The position numbers were made by a program, and so were the translations under genes. DNA of 64,000 nt from Odobenus rosmarus divergens (lineage: Eukaryota > Chordata > Mammalia > Carnivora > Odobenidae), in contig NW_004450585.1 in the NCBI RefSeq assembly GCF_000321225.1, positions 244,304 to 308,303 on the forward strand, written 5' to 3'. Position 1 is the first letter of the stretch. Each line of letters starts with the position of its first letter. The notes beneath the pieces were generated by a model. It searched no databases and was not told where the DNA came from. It saw nothing but the letters and a program-made list of their open reading frames with translations. Of the stretch, positions 21,350 to 33,059 are shown piece after piece.

Positions 21350-22480
21350 GGACGTTCAATTCAAGTTCATACTTCCTGAACACCTCCTAAATGCCAAGCA
21401 CTGTGCCAGGTCCTGGGAAAAAGGAAGGTTGGGTGGACACAGTGCTTGCCCTCAAAAGGTCGTCAGTCTTGTAATGTAGACAATTGAATGAGGAAATAAT
21501 TACAATGCACTACACGTAAAATTATAAAATTATGTGCAAGATCGAGGCCAGCAGAGATGAGAGGTTTATGACTCCAACTGAGAGAAGGGAAGCAGCTCAG
21601 AGGACATTAAGTTGAAGCTTGAAAATTTGAAAGAAAAAATTACAAAATAGATAAGTGTGTTTGTTGGGGGGCTGCTGGAATTCTGGGCAAAGGAACAAGG
21701 TATATAAAAGCGCAAGGGTGTGGAAGAGCTCAACCTGTTCAGGAGTCTACAAATACTCAACACGGTTAAAACTAAGAAGGGGGCCACTCAGGAGAGACAG
21801 GGTGGGAGAGAACGAAAGGATGTGTGGGCTTGAAGAGGGCAGGGGGAGCCAAATCATGAAAGGCCTTGACTGCCTTCATCAAAAAGTCATAGGGCACCAT
21901 TAAGCATTTTCTGCAGAGGAGTAACCTGACTAGAGTTGCATTTTAGAGACAATCCCCGCAACACTGTGGAGGAACAGGAGGCAGGGCCAGACTAGAGTCA
22001 GAAGGCCAGCGGGGGGCTGAATGCAACAATTCAGGAGAGATGCTAAGGGCCTGAACTAAAACAAGGGCAGTAGAAGATAAGGGAGGGAGTGGACGGAGAG
22101 ATCTTTAGGGGTCAAAATCTAATAATTTGGTGACTGGTTGGACACTGGGGGCTAAAGAAGAGATTCAGTGGTAATGTCCACATTTCCAGCTTGAGCTGCT
22201 GCAGAAGGGTTGGTGATACCACCCCACAAGTTGAGAAAAACCAGGATATATTCCATCAGGCTTCACAGTGGGACAGTCAGGTGAGAATGCTTGTTTGGCA
22301 GTAGGTAGAAGATGTCAGGACTGGATGTGTACATCTGGAAGTCTACATTATGGGAGAGAGTTGAAAGCATTGGGAGTATACAAAGGCACATAGGTAGAGG
22401 GTCTAGAATAAAAATAGTCAATGGCAACTCCCTGGGAACCTCAAGATTAAAAGATGTAAACCAAGGAAGAGAAACTATCT
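21350..22480. repeat. Long ancient mammalian repeat, probably L2-class antisense
   Basis: 'aaatgccaagcactgtgccaggtcctggg', 'cagtgcttgccctcaaaaggtc', 'aatcatgaaaggccttgactgcc', 'gaggagtaacctgactagag' and 'acaatccccgc...' follow in the order of a long fossil repeat seen at many mammalian loci. Its reverse complement in better copies reads as a CR1/L2-type reverse transcriptase. The assignment is from memory and the ends are uncertain. Confidence 0.45.
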
Positions 22481-23430
22481 AAGACAGGGAGGTTCATGCC
22501 CTTAGGTCCCAAGGGTATATTTTATTAGACAGTTACAATAAAACCATATTATGTGCATGTATGTATTTTTCTGAATTCATAGATGTAATAAAATTCTCCA
22601 AATAGGATATTTGACCTGACAAAAAATTAAGAGCTGTTTATCCAAGAGGATTGAGTCATAGGAGAAGAATAAGGAGAGAGTAGTAAGGGTCACAGCAGTC
22701 AAAGAAGTTCAACGTTTTTCTCCCAAAAAATAATTTTAGGAGATAATTAAACTATGACTCCTCCAATGGAAAAACTTTAGAGCAAGATAAAAAGGGACAA
22801 GAAAAAAAGCAGAGAAGCTTCCTACCATTGCAACCTCCTTCCTACTCCAAGTTCAGATATAATTAGAAAAGGAAAATATGATTACCCAGTACTCACCTGG
22901 ACTGAATCTGAACAAAATGAAAAATGCATGAACACAGGTTGGGTTGCGTTTAAAAATGAAAAGTCTGACATCGTATTTAAAAAAGAAAACTAGAAAAATT
23001 TGCAGATGCTACAAAAGTGACTATATTGAGCTTGCTAGGCCCCCAATTCTATCCAATCTCTAAACTGCTTGAATAGTTGTTAATTTTTTTTTCCTTCTCT
23101 GGTCCATCCTGGAGGTCTCTAACCATCTTTAAATAAAATGAACCATGTTCTTTCCTGGCTTTTGGTCCTGCCAGCTTGTTCCTGCTAACAGAGATCAAGA
23201 TACAAAGCACATTTTTTCCTTACACTTCTTTTCATTTTCACTGTATTTGTGTAGTTCAATAAAAAAGATAAAATGATTGGTATTTGATATTTCAAATGGA
23301 GGGGCAGCTGGAGTGGGACAGGATCCAGGGGTTTAAGGGCTAGGAATCTGTCTCAGCCATCTGTCTGTCTCTCTCTAACTATCTAACCTCCTAACCAGAT
23401 TACTCCTGAAATATTCCTTCCCTTACAACC
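22481..23430. other. Unrecognised non-coding stretch
   Basis: No repeat family and no plausible exon found. A CT-rich patch lies at about 23350-23380. Confidence 0.5.
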
Positions 23431-23567
23431 TCCCACTAGAAAATAAACTCCATGAAAAGAGGGATTTTTGTGTGTTTTTTCACTGTTTATTCCCAGCCGC
23501 TGGAGCAGTACTTGGTACATAGTAAATGCTCAATAATATATGTTGAGTAAGTAAATGAATAATCTTA
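23431..23567 (+). repeat. L2 LINE 3' end
   Basis: 'aaaataaactccatgaaaagagggatttttgtgtg', 'ctgtttattcccagccgctggagcagtacttggtacatag' and 'aatgctcaataatatatgttgagtaag' follow the L2 3' terminal order. Confidence 0.75.
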
Positions 23568-24504
23568 GGATGTCATCTGAAAGAAGTTTATCCCCAAGAA
23601 AAAATACTGCCGTGATAATGCCTTATAACCATGGATTTCCTTGTGTGCTTTGTAATTTTGCTTCATGCTCTTGTTTTGCATGAGAGTTTTTACCCCATTC
23701 AGGTCTTTCTCGTGGATTTGAGGTTGGCTCAGCCTGCCCACTGGGCCACCCAGGCACAGATCCGGTTAGAGGGTTGCGGCTGTGGCCCATTATAGGCAAA
23801 GCAACCTCAAAGGTCCTGCCCACAAGCAGCACAGGCATCCTTCCCATGTTGACTCAGATGTATCTCTTGTCTACTGGAACTACGGGCAGATGTCCACTTC
23901 TAGCTGCAACCTAGGTCATGTGGCATAATTAGTTCAGCTCCAATTTTCCAACAATGTTAGCCTGACAGTGTTTGCATGTGTTTTTGACTAGGCTCGGAAG
24001 CTCTGGTTGCTACAGCCCTTGTCCAGTGCCAAGGTCAGAGGGCTGCACAGTTTGTCCCCACTCATCACTGTCCATTCGTGATCCCCTAAGTCTTCTCTTG
24101 TTCTTCAGCTTGTATATGTACTTTATAATTTTAAAAGCATGTTTTTAAGTATTTCTGTCTGTGGAATAGAGTGGAGAGGATTATACAATATACCATCTTA
24201 ATTGGAAGTCGCCATAACTTTTCAAAGCTCAAAAAAAAATGGGGAAGTAGTCGATTTTCTTCTCTCTTTGAAATTCCTTAATGAAAGGTGCCCATCTGTA
24301 TTACCTGCATTAGCCTCCTTTCTAAGAGGTAGGTTTTTTGTTTTTTGTTTTTGTTTTCAGAAAATCATAATCAGTGGATTGTTTTAATGGTAAACTCTCT
24401 TTGCATTCCTGGAATTAACTGGATTGATTAATTATTTTTTTGACAAATACTTATATAACACTATGTACCAGTGTTTTACAAAGATTAACTCATTTAACGA
24501 TTAG
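23568..24504. other. Unrecognised non-coding stretch
   Basis: No repeat named. 'actgggccacccaggcaca' at 23740-23759 recalls a SINE head by chance only, since no SINE body follows. A TTTTG-rich tract lies at about 24330-24357. Confidence 0.5.
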
Positions 24505-24985
24505 AGTAGATTGCTTTCAAAGATGGCTTCCAACAATTCCTCCCATCCCTGTATGTACATCCCTTTACAATGTGATACTGTCATCTTCTCTATTAAGAGG
24601 TAGTCTCTTTCTCCATCCCTTGAAAACTCAGCCACCTTATGACTTGTTTTGATCAACATGCCTCAGGATGTTGTGTGACTTCCAAATCTAGGCTTCCAGA
24701 GGTCTTGCAGTTTCTGCTCTTACTCTCTTTCTACCCTTAAGGATGAGAAACCACATGAGACAGAGAGACCCAGCCAAAAGCCAGCACCAACTGCCAGACA
24801 TGTGACAGAGAACATCCTAGGCCTCCTAGCTCCAGGTGAGCCCCCAGGAGCCAGCAGCCACATAAATGACCAGAGCCAGACTAGCAAGAGAGCTGTCCAG
24901 TTGATCCTGGCACAGATTGCCAGCCCACAGAATTACCAGCTTATAAGTGATTATTGACTTAAGACTCTAAAATTTGGGTGATATG
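24505..24985 (+). mobile_element. MLT1-type ERVL-MaLR solo LTR
   Basis: 'tggcttccaacaattcctccc', 'cttatgacttgttttgatcaac', 'cttccagaggtcttgcagtttctgctcttactctc', 'gatgagaaaccacatgag' and 'cagcccacagaattaccagc' appear in the order of MLT1 LTRs. It is old and lacks clear TG/CA ends and duplication. Confidence 0.75.
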
Positions 24986-25859
24986 GTATAAGTGAAATAT
25001 TAGATTAATGATAAATTATTATTTAAATACTCCTGCATTCAATGTCAATATTTTATTTGATATTTTAGGACTATGCTCCTAGATGAGATTTGCCCAGAGT
25101 TTTCCTTGCTGTGGTATATCTTTCTTTAGTTTGATATTACAGTTTATTAGACTCATAATATCAAAGAGGTAATTTCCAAAATCTATGCTATGAAATAGTT
25201 TAAATAGCATAAAATTATCTATTCCTTAAAAAGTTGTTAAAACTTACCCATAATATTATCTGGGCCCGGTGGCTTCATTCACCATATATATTTTACTAAC
25301 TTTTCAATTTATTCTTTGCCTGTTCGTCTATTCACTAATTAACATATATAAAAACAATGAGGTTTTCCATTTCTTAGACAGTTGAAATACTGCAAATATT
25401 GATATTTTTACTGACATAAAGAATTAAAAAGAAAAACTAAAGTTATGACATTTTTCTTGCTATCAATTCCCTTAATGCTCACTAAAAGAATTTAAACAAC
25501 AGTCATATTTCAAATAAGTAACTTCATAATAGTAAGAGCTAATAGAAGTCTGTTGAGTGCCATTTTAAAATCCACCAGTAGGTAGCGCTCTAACAGTAAA
25601 TCATATAATCTATAATAGTACTCTTTTTGTTCCTTGTACTAATCTCAATTTGTATGTTCAAAAGAACAAACTATATGCATTCTAAAATCAAAACTGAAAC
25701 CAAGTAGACATTTTTAAATAATTTATGAATGTATACTATCTAGGTAGACATTAAAATGAAGTATTAGAAAAATAAAAACCTATCAAAGGCACATGAATTA
25801 AAAGAAAACAACTCACCAAAAACTATTCATATATTATGCATTTTAAAGGAAACAATTTA
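24986..25859. other. Unrecognised AT-rich stretch
   Basis: No family named. A CTCF-like word at 25575-25589 is listed separately. Confidence 0.5.
25575..25589 (+). promoter_or_regulatory. CTCF-like core motif
   Basis: ccagtaggtagcgct fits the CTCF core CCASYAGRKGGCRSY at 14 of 15 positions (A instead of G at position 10). Motif matches occur by chance, and occupancy cannot be seen from sequence. Confidence 0.35.
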
Positions 25860-26180
25860 AATATATAAAGATATAAAGTTGGTTAAATAAATTACAATAC
25901 ATTCATACAACAGAATAATATGAAGCCACTAAAATTTATATATTTGAAGATTCTTCTAATGATATGGAGAAATGCTCAGGGAAAAACACAATAAAATTAA
26001 TTTTGTCTAATTTTTATAAAAATTACACACACAGAATAAAAACCTGGAAATATATCAACATGTTGATATTGATTGCGTCTGCATGGTGAGATTACAGGTG
26101 GTTTTTGTCATTTTTTTGCACCTTTTTTTAAGTCCAAATTCTCTGCAAGAAGACCAATTTACTTTGATAATCAAAGGAAA
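25860..26180 (+). repeat. Old L1M 3' region
   Basis: 'ggttaaataaattacaatacattcatacaacagaataatatgaagcc' and 'gatatggagaaatgctcaggg' through 'gatattgattgcgtctgcatgg' to 'ccaaattctctgcaagaa' are the typical L1M4/ME 3' region. Much diverged. Confidence 0.7.
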
Positions 26181-26351
26181 ATTTTTATTTAGAATATGAT
26201 TGGCATTCTCGTTAGAGTTGTATCTCATTAATAGTAAATAAATACAAAAATAATGAATGATATAGGCAATAACCTTCTTACTTAAAGTCCTGCCCTGGGA
26301 CCTGTTTTTTCATGGCACTATAAAAATTCAATCTTCAATATTTCCCCATTC

Positions 26352-26650
26352 CCCCTCGGTTTCAGTTATGCAAGATGACCAAATTCTGGAGACCTCATAT
26401 TCAGCAATGTGACCATAGTTAATAATACTGTATTATATATTTGAAAGCTGTTAAGATAGTAGATCTTAAAATTTCTCAACACACACAAAGCAATGATAAC
26501 TATGTGAGGTGATGGATATGTTAACTAACCTTATTTTAGTAACCATTTTGCAATATACACATATATCAAATCATGTTATACGTATTAAATTTACACAATG
26601 TTATACATCATTTAATCTCAATAAAGCTGGAAAAAATAATTTAAAAAAAG
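26352..26650 (+). mobile_element. LINE-1 3' end (L1MA/MB-like)
   Basis: 'cggtttcagttatgcaagatgacc', 'tctggagacctcatattcagcaatgtgacc', 'atagttaataatactgtatta', 'gtgaggtgatggatatgttaac' and 'ctcaataaagctgg' form the same 3' end type as at 19485. It is 5'-truncated to about 300 bp. Confidence 0.85.
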
Positions 26651-27292
26651 AGAAAAGGGGCATTCTTTGCTATAAGTCCACTTTCATTAATAGAAAGTTG
26701 TTAAGTAATCCCCCCTTTTCTCCTTTAGTGTGGCTCACTTGTCCCTCAGAATGCATGAATGGATTGGTATGGACCCATAGTGTTAATGTTGGGAGAAGAT
26801 CTCTAGGTTTCCTTCTAAATGGGAAGGAAGAAGGCTCTGTGACCTGAGTTGCTAGGGCCATGTTTGGCACCAGAGGGGTACCCTAGCACCTTCAGATTGC
26901 ACAATCTGACTGTGGACTGCTGCCATCTTTCAGCAGTTGAGGAAGCTGAGTTGAAAAGATCAAGATTACTGACATTACTTTCATCATTTTGATACTTTTT
27001 TAAAAAGATATGTTATTATTTACAAGGCCTTAGTTAGAAATCACTGCATTTGTGTTTTATCCTTTGTTACTTTGATGCATACACTGTGGTTTCTTTTGAG
27101 AGCAGGGATGTGCAGATGCTCTCGGGCCTGCTCTCGGGGACGGGAGGGAAATAACGAGGACACCACAGGTCACACACGGGATCTTAGAAAAGATGAAAAG
27201 CCTGAAAGGATGAGAATGTGTAAGGCACAATCACACCACATGGCAACTTTAGTGGGAAAGCAGCCATCGTCAAAAACATGTGCCTAGTTTTT
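26651..27292. other. Unrecognised non-coding stretch
   Basis: Mixed composition. The open frame to 26847 begins inside the L1 tail and has no motif. No gene supported. Confidence 0.5.
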
Positions 27293-27490
27293 TTTTACTT
27301 TCTTCATCACTTCTTTCGAAGTATAATTGACATGGAATAAAATTCATCAATTTCAAATGTACATTTGATGAGTTTGGGCAGCTGTATACAGTTGTATAAG
27401 CAGCACCACGATCAGGCTATAGAACATTTCCATCATTCATAAAGAGTTTCCTCATGACACTTTACAGTCAACCCCCTTCCCCTGTATTTC
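27293..27490 (-). repeat. L1M 3' UTR fragment, reverse
   Basis: 'gaagtataattgacatggaataaaattcatc', 'gtacatttgatgagtttgg', 'tgtatacagttgtataag' and 'ctatagaacatttccatc' are the reverse complement of the usual L1M terminal order (ttctatatcttgattg ... ttatacctcaa). Confidence 0.7.
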
Positions 27491-28810
27491 ACATTTCAGA
27501 TGGATACAATAACAATATAGCCAAAGCAAAATTTGTGACCCATGGGTGACAAGTACAAAGGCACTCCATGGGAATAATGCGGTGTTTGAACTTGAGAGTG
27601 TTTCAAAGCCACCAGGTTACCATACATATGGAGACTAGATTATTTCAGGTTTTCCAAGAGCAGAGAAAAAGGAGACCGCAGAAGGAAATGAAAATTTGAA
27701 CAGCACAGAGGAGATGGGGGCAGAGAGGAAAACTGAATAAGGAAGAGAGGAGAGGTAAGAATAAGAAGAGTAAAGCAGAACACAAGTACATATTTTTAAT
27801 TTTCTGTTTCTTACATTTTCTAAGATAATCCAAATCATGAGGTTGGAGGGGGTTGGGGGGGGACCATTAAAAATAGAGTGAAAACTAGAATAGGGGTTAG
27901 AAGGAAGAGAAATGAAGGGGGAATCCAGAATTTTTCAGTTTTTCTCATTTAAACTCTAAGCCAGTCTATTTCCCATGCACGTCTAGCCAGGCCATGTTTT
28001 GAAATAGCCAACATTTGCTTCGGAGACACTATTCCTGTGGCTGCCATTCTTTATTGAGTTTGTGTGTGTCCCTGGAAAGCTTTTAAATACCATGGTTTTA
28101 ATCAGCATTCTCAAAAGGATGAATCCGCCCCCAGGGTGTTCCTGCAGGCTCAGTTGACCGTGGCAGAAGGAGGGAATTGTTTGAGGGTGAAAGTTAGCTG
28201 CTGGACCCCACCTGGGCCCCGGGCTCCTACGTCCTCCAGAGGTAAAGAAGTCCTTGACAATACATGTTCTTTCTTTTGCACCTGCATGACTCAAAGGCCT
28301 CCTGTCTCTCACTGGGGGGAATGGCAGGCTGCTCCACCCACTCAGCTTTGACTGACAGACATCATCATCATCATAAACATGTCTGCTGGGTTACAGCAAA
28401 AAATAATTTTACAAATTGACCAACATTCTCTTCCCTATGAAGGCCTTACTGTACCTGAGTGCCCCTTGGCATGTTGAATGACTCCTTACTTCTTTTCCAG
28501 CCATTCTCCCCACTGTTGCCATCACATTTCTCTCACTTTGGAGCCTCATGAAATTTCTAGGCTGCACAGGGATCCCTAATGCAGTAGTCCACCACCATTC
28601 TTTCCTCACCTTTGACATTTCTCCCATCCCCAAGATTCTCCCGCTTCCGCTCATCAGCTTGACTTATATCCCATTCCCAGCCCTGCTCCCATGCCAGAAA
28701 ATCAGGCGGCTTGATGAAGGCTAAGGTGTTCTTGGTTGGAATGGTGGATTTTCTACCAGGTAACATCTGGACTTTAATAGGGACTGGTTAGAGTGCCCGA
28801 GATTCTTGTA
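27491..28810. other. Unrecognised non-coding stretch
   Basis: No repeat family recognised. A (CAT)n patch lies at 28361-28374 and a G-rich patch at 27847-27864. The GC-richer part at 28060-28350 has a donor-like cagaggtaaag at 28238-28248, but there is no matching acceptor or conserved frame. Confidence 0.5.
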
Positions 28811-29012
28811 AAGCTGTTTCTCAACCAGGCTGATTTTGCTCCCAGGGAACCTTTAACAATGTCTGGAGATTTGGTTGTTCCCAACTGGGGGCTGGCAAGA
28901 TGCTACTGGCATATCAGTAGAGGCCAAGAATGCTATCAAATACTCTACAATGTGCAGCACAGTCCCCACAACAAAGGATCTGGCCCAGATTGTCAATAGT
29001 TACAAGACTGAG
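28811..29012 (+). mobile_element. MER20-like hAT-Charlie DNA transposon
   Basis: 'gtttctcaaccaggctgattttgctcccaggg', 'caatgtctggagatttggttgttcccaactgggg', 'tgctactggcat', 'tctacaatgtgcagcacagtcccc' and 'gtcaatag' match MER20 in order and length (about 220 bp). Family-level work has linked MER20 copies to regulatory activity in other mammals; nothing here shows activity. Confidence 0.87.
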
Positions 29013-30617
29013 GCAGGCACCAGGCCTTAAAGGAATCACTCACCCAGTAGAGATATAAGACTGTGTCAGGCAGGCAAAAGGAAATATTTTAAGGCAATTG
29101 AGGTTCATGGCATTCTTCAATTAACACTTAACTGGAACTACTGGAACTCCTTTCAATAATGGCACAGCCCAGAACCTGCCATTGTTGCTTTTCAGTATGA
29201 AAAAGTAGCCTTTGAGTCACCTGAGCATACCTCATAGTCCCACCGGCTACGTGAATGCAGGAGTCATCCCAGACATTAACAATACCACAATACAACTGTT
29301 TCTAAAAATGCTTTTCCTCAGAAACATACTGACACAAACCCTTTTGTAGCATCTCATGTTTGAACACAGGACCAGCACCAGCCTCTTGCTCCAGCCTATT
29401 ATCAGCCTATTTGCCTGAGTTGCTGTTTTTCTGAGCATGTGATTCATTTCACACTAAACCTCTCTGTTGTGCAAGTGATATTATGATGCGTTTCTATTCT
29501 ACAAACCGAAAAGGCATAATACCAATATCCCTAGTAGATTTTGTCCTAAGTTGGAAAATCATGTATTTTGCAAATATATTTACACTAAAACTGAGGACCA
29601 TTAGTCATTTCTTGACCCGAAGCTGACAGTGCACATTTACACTTCAAACCTGTGTCGAAAAACCTGACGGCATCATTTGGTGTTTACAGGAAAATGGACT
29701 TCAAAGACTACACTATGTTCCTGTTCATTCTATGGGCACAGATTTCCAGCAGAACATGATTATGCCTCTGATTACCTATGCCTATTGTCATGGCAGTTTC
29801 ATCTAAAGCTTTTTTAGAATTTAGTAATTGCCTTTTGTTGACCAGGATAATAGTGCAGAGGGTCTACAGCACACGTGAAGCAACCACACACAATACCCAC
29901 AAGTAAGTGGCCAGGGTAATTGAAAAATAGACAAAATCCACTGGACTTTTGTAATGGAATAAACTATGAATAGAAGAACAAAATATCATCAATGGCTGGA
30001 TGTGTATTGTTACTTTGAAGCTTTTCCCAGCTACCACCATCATCAGATCACAGTGGAAGCTAACACCCACTACTTTAAATAATTATTGGATTATTTTTTC
30101 TCATTATTTATCATTCAGACTGTTCTGAACACCACCCCACTTGATGTTATAATTAGTTCTCTGATAAACCTTTTGCAAAATAAATGGTGCCGCTTTTGTA
30201 GTACTAGAGGTATGAAAAGGGGGTACATAAGGCAGGGGAGACAATGTGGTCTCCATTTCATGTGCCAGGAAATGAAACTGAACATTGACCATGGATTCAA
30301 TAAATCATGTTTCTCAAATTTGCTTGGAAATTACGAAATAAATAATATACACATGTATGGAACATTATCACCAAACATGTTTACTAACATTTTAGATTTG
30401 GATTCCCATGAAGGATTCAATTAATAAATACCACAAATGCTAACTGAGATGAGCACATACAAGTAAATAAACTTACCTCCTTCTGGTCATAATGAGTAGA
30501 TTTATTCTTAAGAGAACTATTTCTGAAAGAGAGATGAGGAAGAAAATGAAGTCACCAGGTATCAGTGTTACCAGATAAAATATTAACACTGGGAGAAGCT
30601 TTAGAAATAACATATTT
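29013..30617. other. Unrecognised non-coding stretch
   Basis: About 1.6 kb with no repeat I can name. Frames at 30086-30424 and on the other strand overlap each other and have no motif. Confidence 0.5.
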
Positions 30618-30712
30618 TACCAGCTCATTATACAGATGAGAAACCTAAGCCGCAAAGATACTAATCAATGTTCTTAAGTTCACATAGCTAGTGAGGGGCA
30701 GAATTTTGTTTC
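30618..30712 (+). repeat. MIR core fragment
   Basis: 'ctcattatacagatgagaaacctaagccgc', 'ttcttaagttcacatagctagtgaggggcagaatt' is the conserved MIR core order. Confidence 0.85.
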
Positions 30713-30879
30713 CAAATACCTAAGAGGGATAAGTTGAACTTTTAGCAAATTGTTATTAAAGAACTTTGAACACCTCATCGAGGAAGATCAGAAAGACATA
30801 CAAGACAAACTCAAACGTATCAGATATTTGGTCCCCAAGTTAACTGTTTTTACTAGTTCAAGGTCTTTTCAGATCTTGA

Positions 30880-31578
30880 AACTCCTTTCATCCTGCTTGC
30901 CCCCATTTTGATCATGTCATTTATCTATTCAAAAAATCTCAATAGCTCTGCATCACTTATAGATTAATTTATTACATAAATTTGCTTTCAAAGGCTCCTT
31001 CCATCTGGTCCTGACTTATCATCCTTATTATCATCAGCTACTCCCATCCAGTGGAAATCCTCTGTGGAATCCAGGATACACCATATATACTTCAGTCTGA
31101 GCATTTGCTATTCCAATATCATTTACACAGAATGCTTGCCTTTCACCTCTCTGCCTCTCTACCTATCTCAAGAACAGATTCCCTTACCCTGTCCCTATTC
31201 CTCCTCCCAATCACAGAAGACACCCCTAGTTCTCCACTTTCCTTCCCTCACTGAAATTAGACTCATCTTAAAATGTGTCTCAACAAAGCCTTCCAGGCTG
31301 CCATGCTGGTTGAAGTCAATTTGTCTTTCCTTGCTGGATCCTCCCTAGCCTTCCACATCCAGCTCAAGTCTCCTGCCTTCTACTTAGTTTCTCTGAATAC
31401 CCAAGCCCATGAAACACTCTCCATCCTGTAAGTTTCTATCATGTGCAGCTCTTGTTTAACAGTTTTTACTGCCTGTCTTCTTGGTTGTAAGCTTCCTGAA
31501 ACCAAGGATCATTTAATTTCATCTTTCAATAACTACATGATAACATGCACATAATAACTACTCAATAAAAGCTACACC
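30880..31578 (+). repeat. L2 LINE 3' region
   Basis: 'aaaatctcaatagctctgcatcac', 'aaggctccttccatctggtcctgact', 'tacacagaatgcttgcctttcacct', 'aaagccttccaggctgcc', 'tcttggttgtaagcttcctgaaacc' and 'ctcaataaaagc' follow L2 ORF2-end and 3' UTR order. About 700 bp and diverged. Confidence 0.75.
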
Positions 31579-33059
31579 ATCAGCAATGTGTGATGCACAA
31601 TGTATGTACATTTTGTGTGCTTTGGATATTAAAAAAATTGTTTTGACTGGTTAATATTCAGGTAGAATATTGATTAGGAAAAAAGTTAATGTTTGCTATT
31701 AGAAAAAAAGGAAGATTATCTTCTATTAATTACATATGTATGATAGCCATGCATATTATTTTCTTTATCCTTATTGACTATGTCACTGGTATGGTTTTCA
31801 GGCGCAAAAGTTGGGTAAAGAAAAAATAACCTTCTTTATACCCTATAACTAAATTAACAGTTCTCAAGCCCGTATTTCTACCTCATAACAGAAAAACATA
31901 TACTGACCAATTCAAAGTAACCCAAGCTCTTCCATTTAAACTTGGTCTAAGTTCTCACCACTCCCACTCAGCCTTTGGCTCCTGCTCCTTCTTTTCTCCT
32001 TGTTGGCATCTGGGTTGTGGAGTGGCTTCTTTGACACCACCATATGGGGCTTGGGAGAAGGGTGTCTGGTTCTATACCAGCTGCTGTTTTATCCTAATTT
32101 GACTCAGGGCACAGCATCTTTGTTGTTGTGTCTTTGCTAATGTCCTCAACTTTGACATAAACCTCAGGCATCAGTCCACATCGCCTTCATCCAGCTTCTC
32201 CCAACCCCATGGCTGCCCACTAGGGGGCATTGACTCACACAGCACCCTTTGGTGTTAAGCGGGGAATACTAACACACTCAGCTGCTTTCCACCCACACTG
32301 GCATTTGAGGGACTGGAATTTGATCCTCTGGACCATCTGCCTGTACATATTCCCAACCATTACTAGTTTTTTTTTTTTCCTCTCTTATTTTCCATCCCTT
32401 TGTCTTTTTATTCCCCTTACTGGGAGACATACTCAACTTCGTCATCCCTAGTGAAATTTTTATTTTTATAGAATATTTTCAACCGGCAGGACCTCTTTGT
32501 TACCTCCCAGATCTTCCTCTTCTATCAACCGCCTCTCATTCTTGCTTGAGTGATGAAGTATCATCTCTCTGAGAATATTAATTATAGCATGTTTTTAAGT
32601 TTTCTTCTGTTCCCTGCACTATCTCTTTTTTCTTGGAGGTTTTTTTTTTTTTTCATGTTTTGGTCTTTTCATGCATGTTAGAGGCATTCTTTAAATGACT
32701 CTGATTCCTGGGTGTCCATATTTAAGAGAGAAGAATTTAAAAACTAATGTGTGGAGACAGGCCTCACCAAAATGTCTGGGTCATTCCACTGGAGGTTCCT
32801 AGTTATCATCTTCTCCTATACTGTGGTTATCCTCTCTGTCTTTTTGCCCTTGTGGGTCTATGCCCTTTTATTTCTTTAATGTTAGGGAGGTAGGGAGGAA
32901 GAAGGCGGTCAGGAAGGAATGGAGATAAATTCAGGTGTTCAATACACCAAGTTTCCCCTTGCTGGTGTCAAAATAAAATAAAATAGAGACCAGATTTAAA
33001 GATCCCCAAGCAGACAAACCCAGTAAAGCCATGTAAACAAAATTTAATTTTGCTTATTT
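31579..33059. other. Unrecognised non-coding stretch
   Basis: No family named. T-runs at 32368-32378 and 32640-32654. A CTCF-like word at 32217-32231 is listed separately. Confidence 0.5.
32217..32231 (+). promoter_or_regulatory. Strong CTCF-like core motif
   Basis: ccactagggggcatt (within 'gctgcccactagggggcatt') fits the CTCF core CCASYAGRKGGCRSY at 14 of 15 positions, including the full AGGGGGC block. It lies outside any SINE I can recognise. Confidence 0.5.

Noticed and set aside
23690..23780. Reverse CAN-SINE head from 'actgggccacccaggca'
   Set aside because: Only about 17 bases agree, with no SINE body or tail around them.
28238..28248. Splice donor of a hidden exon
   Set aside because: A single donor-like word without acceptor, branch site or conserved frame is not evidence of an exon.
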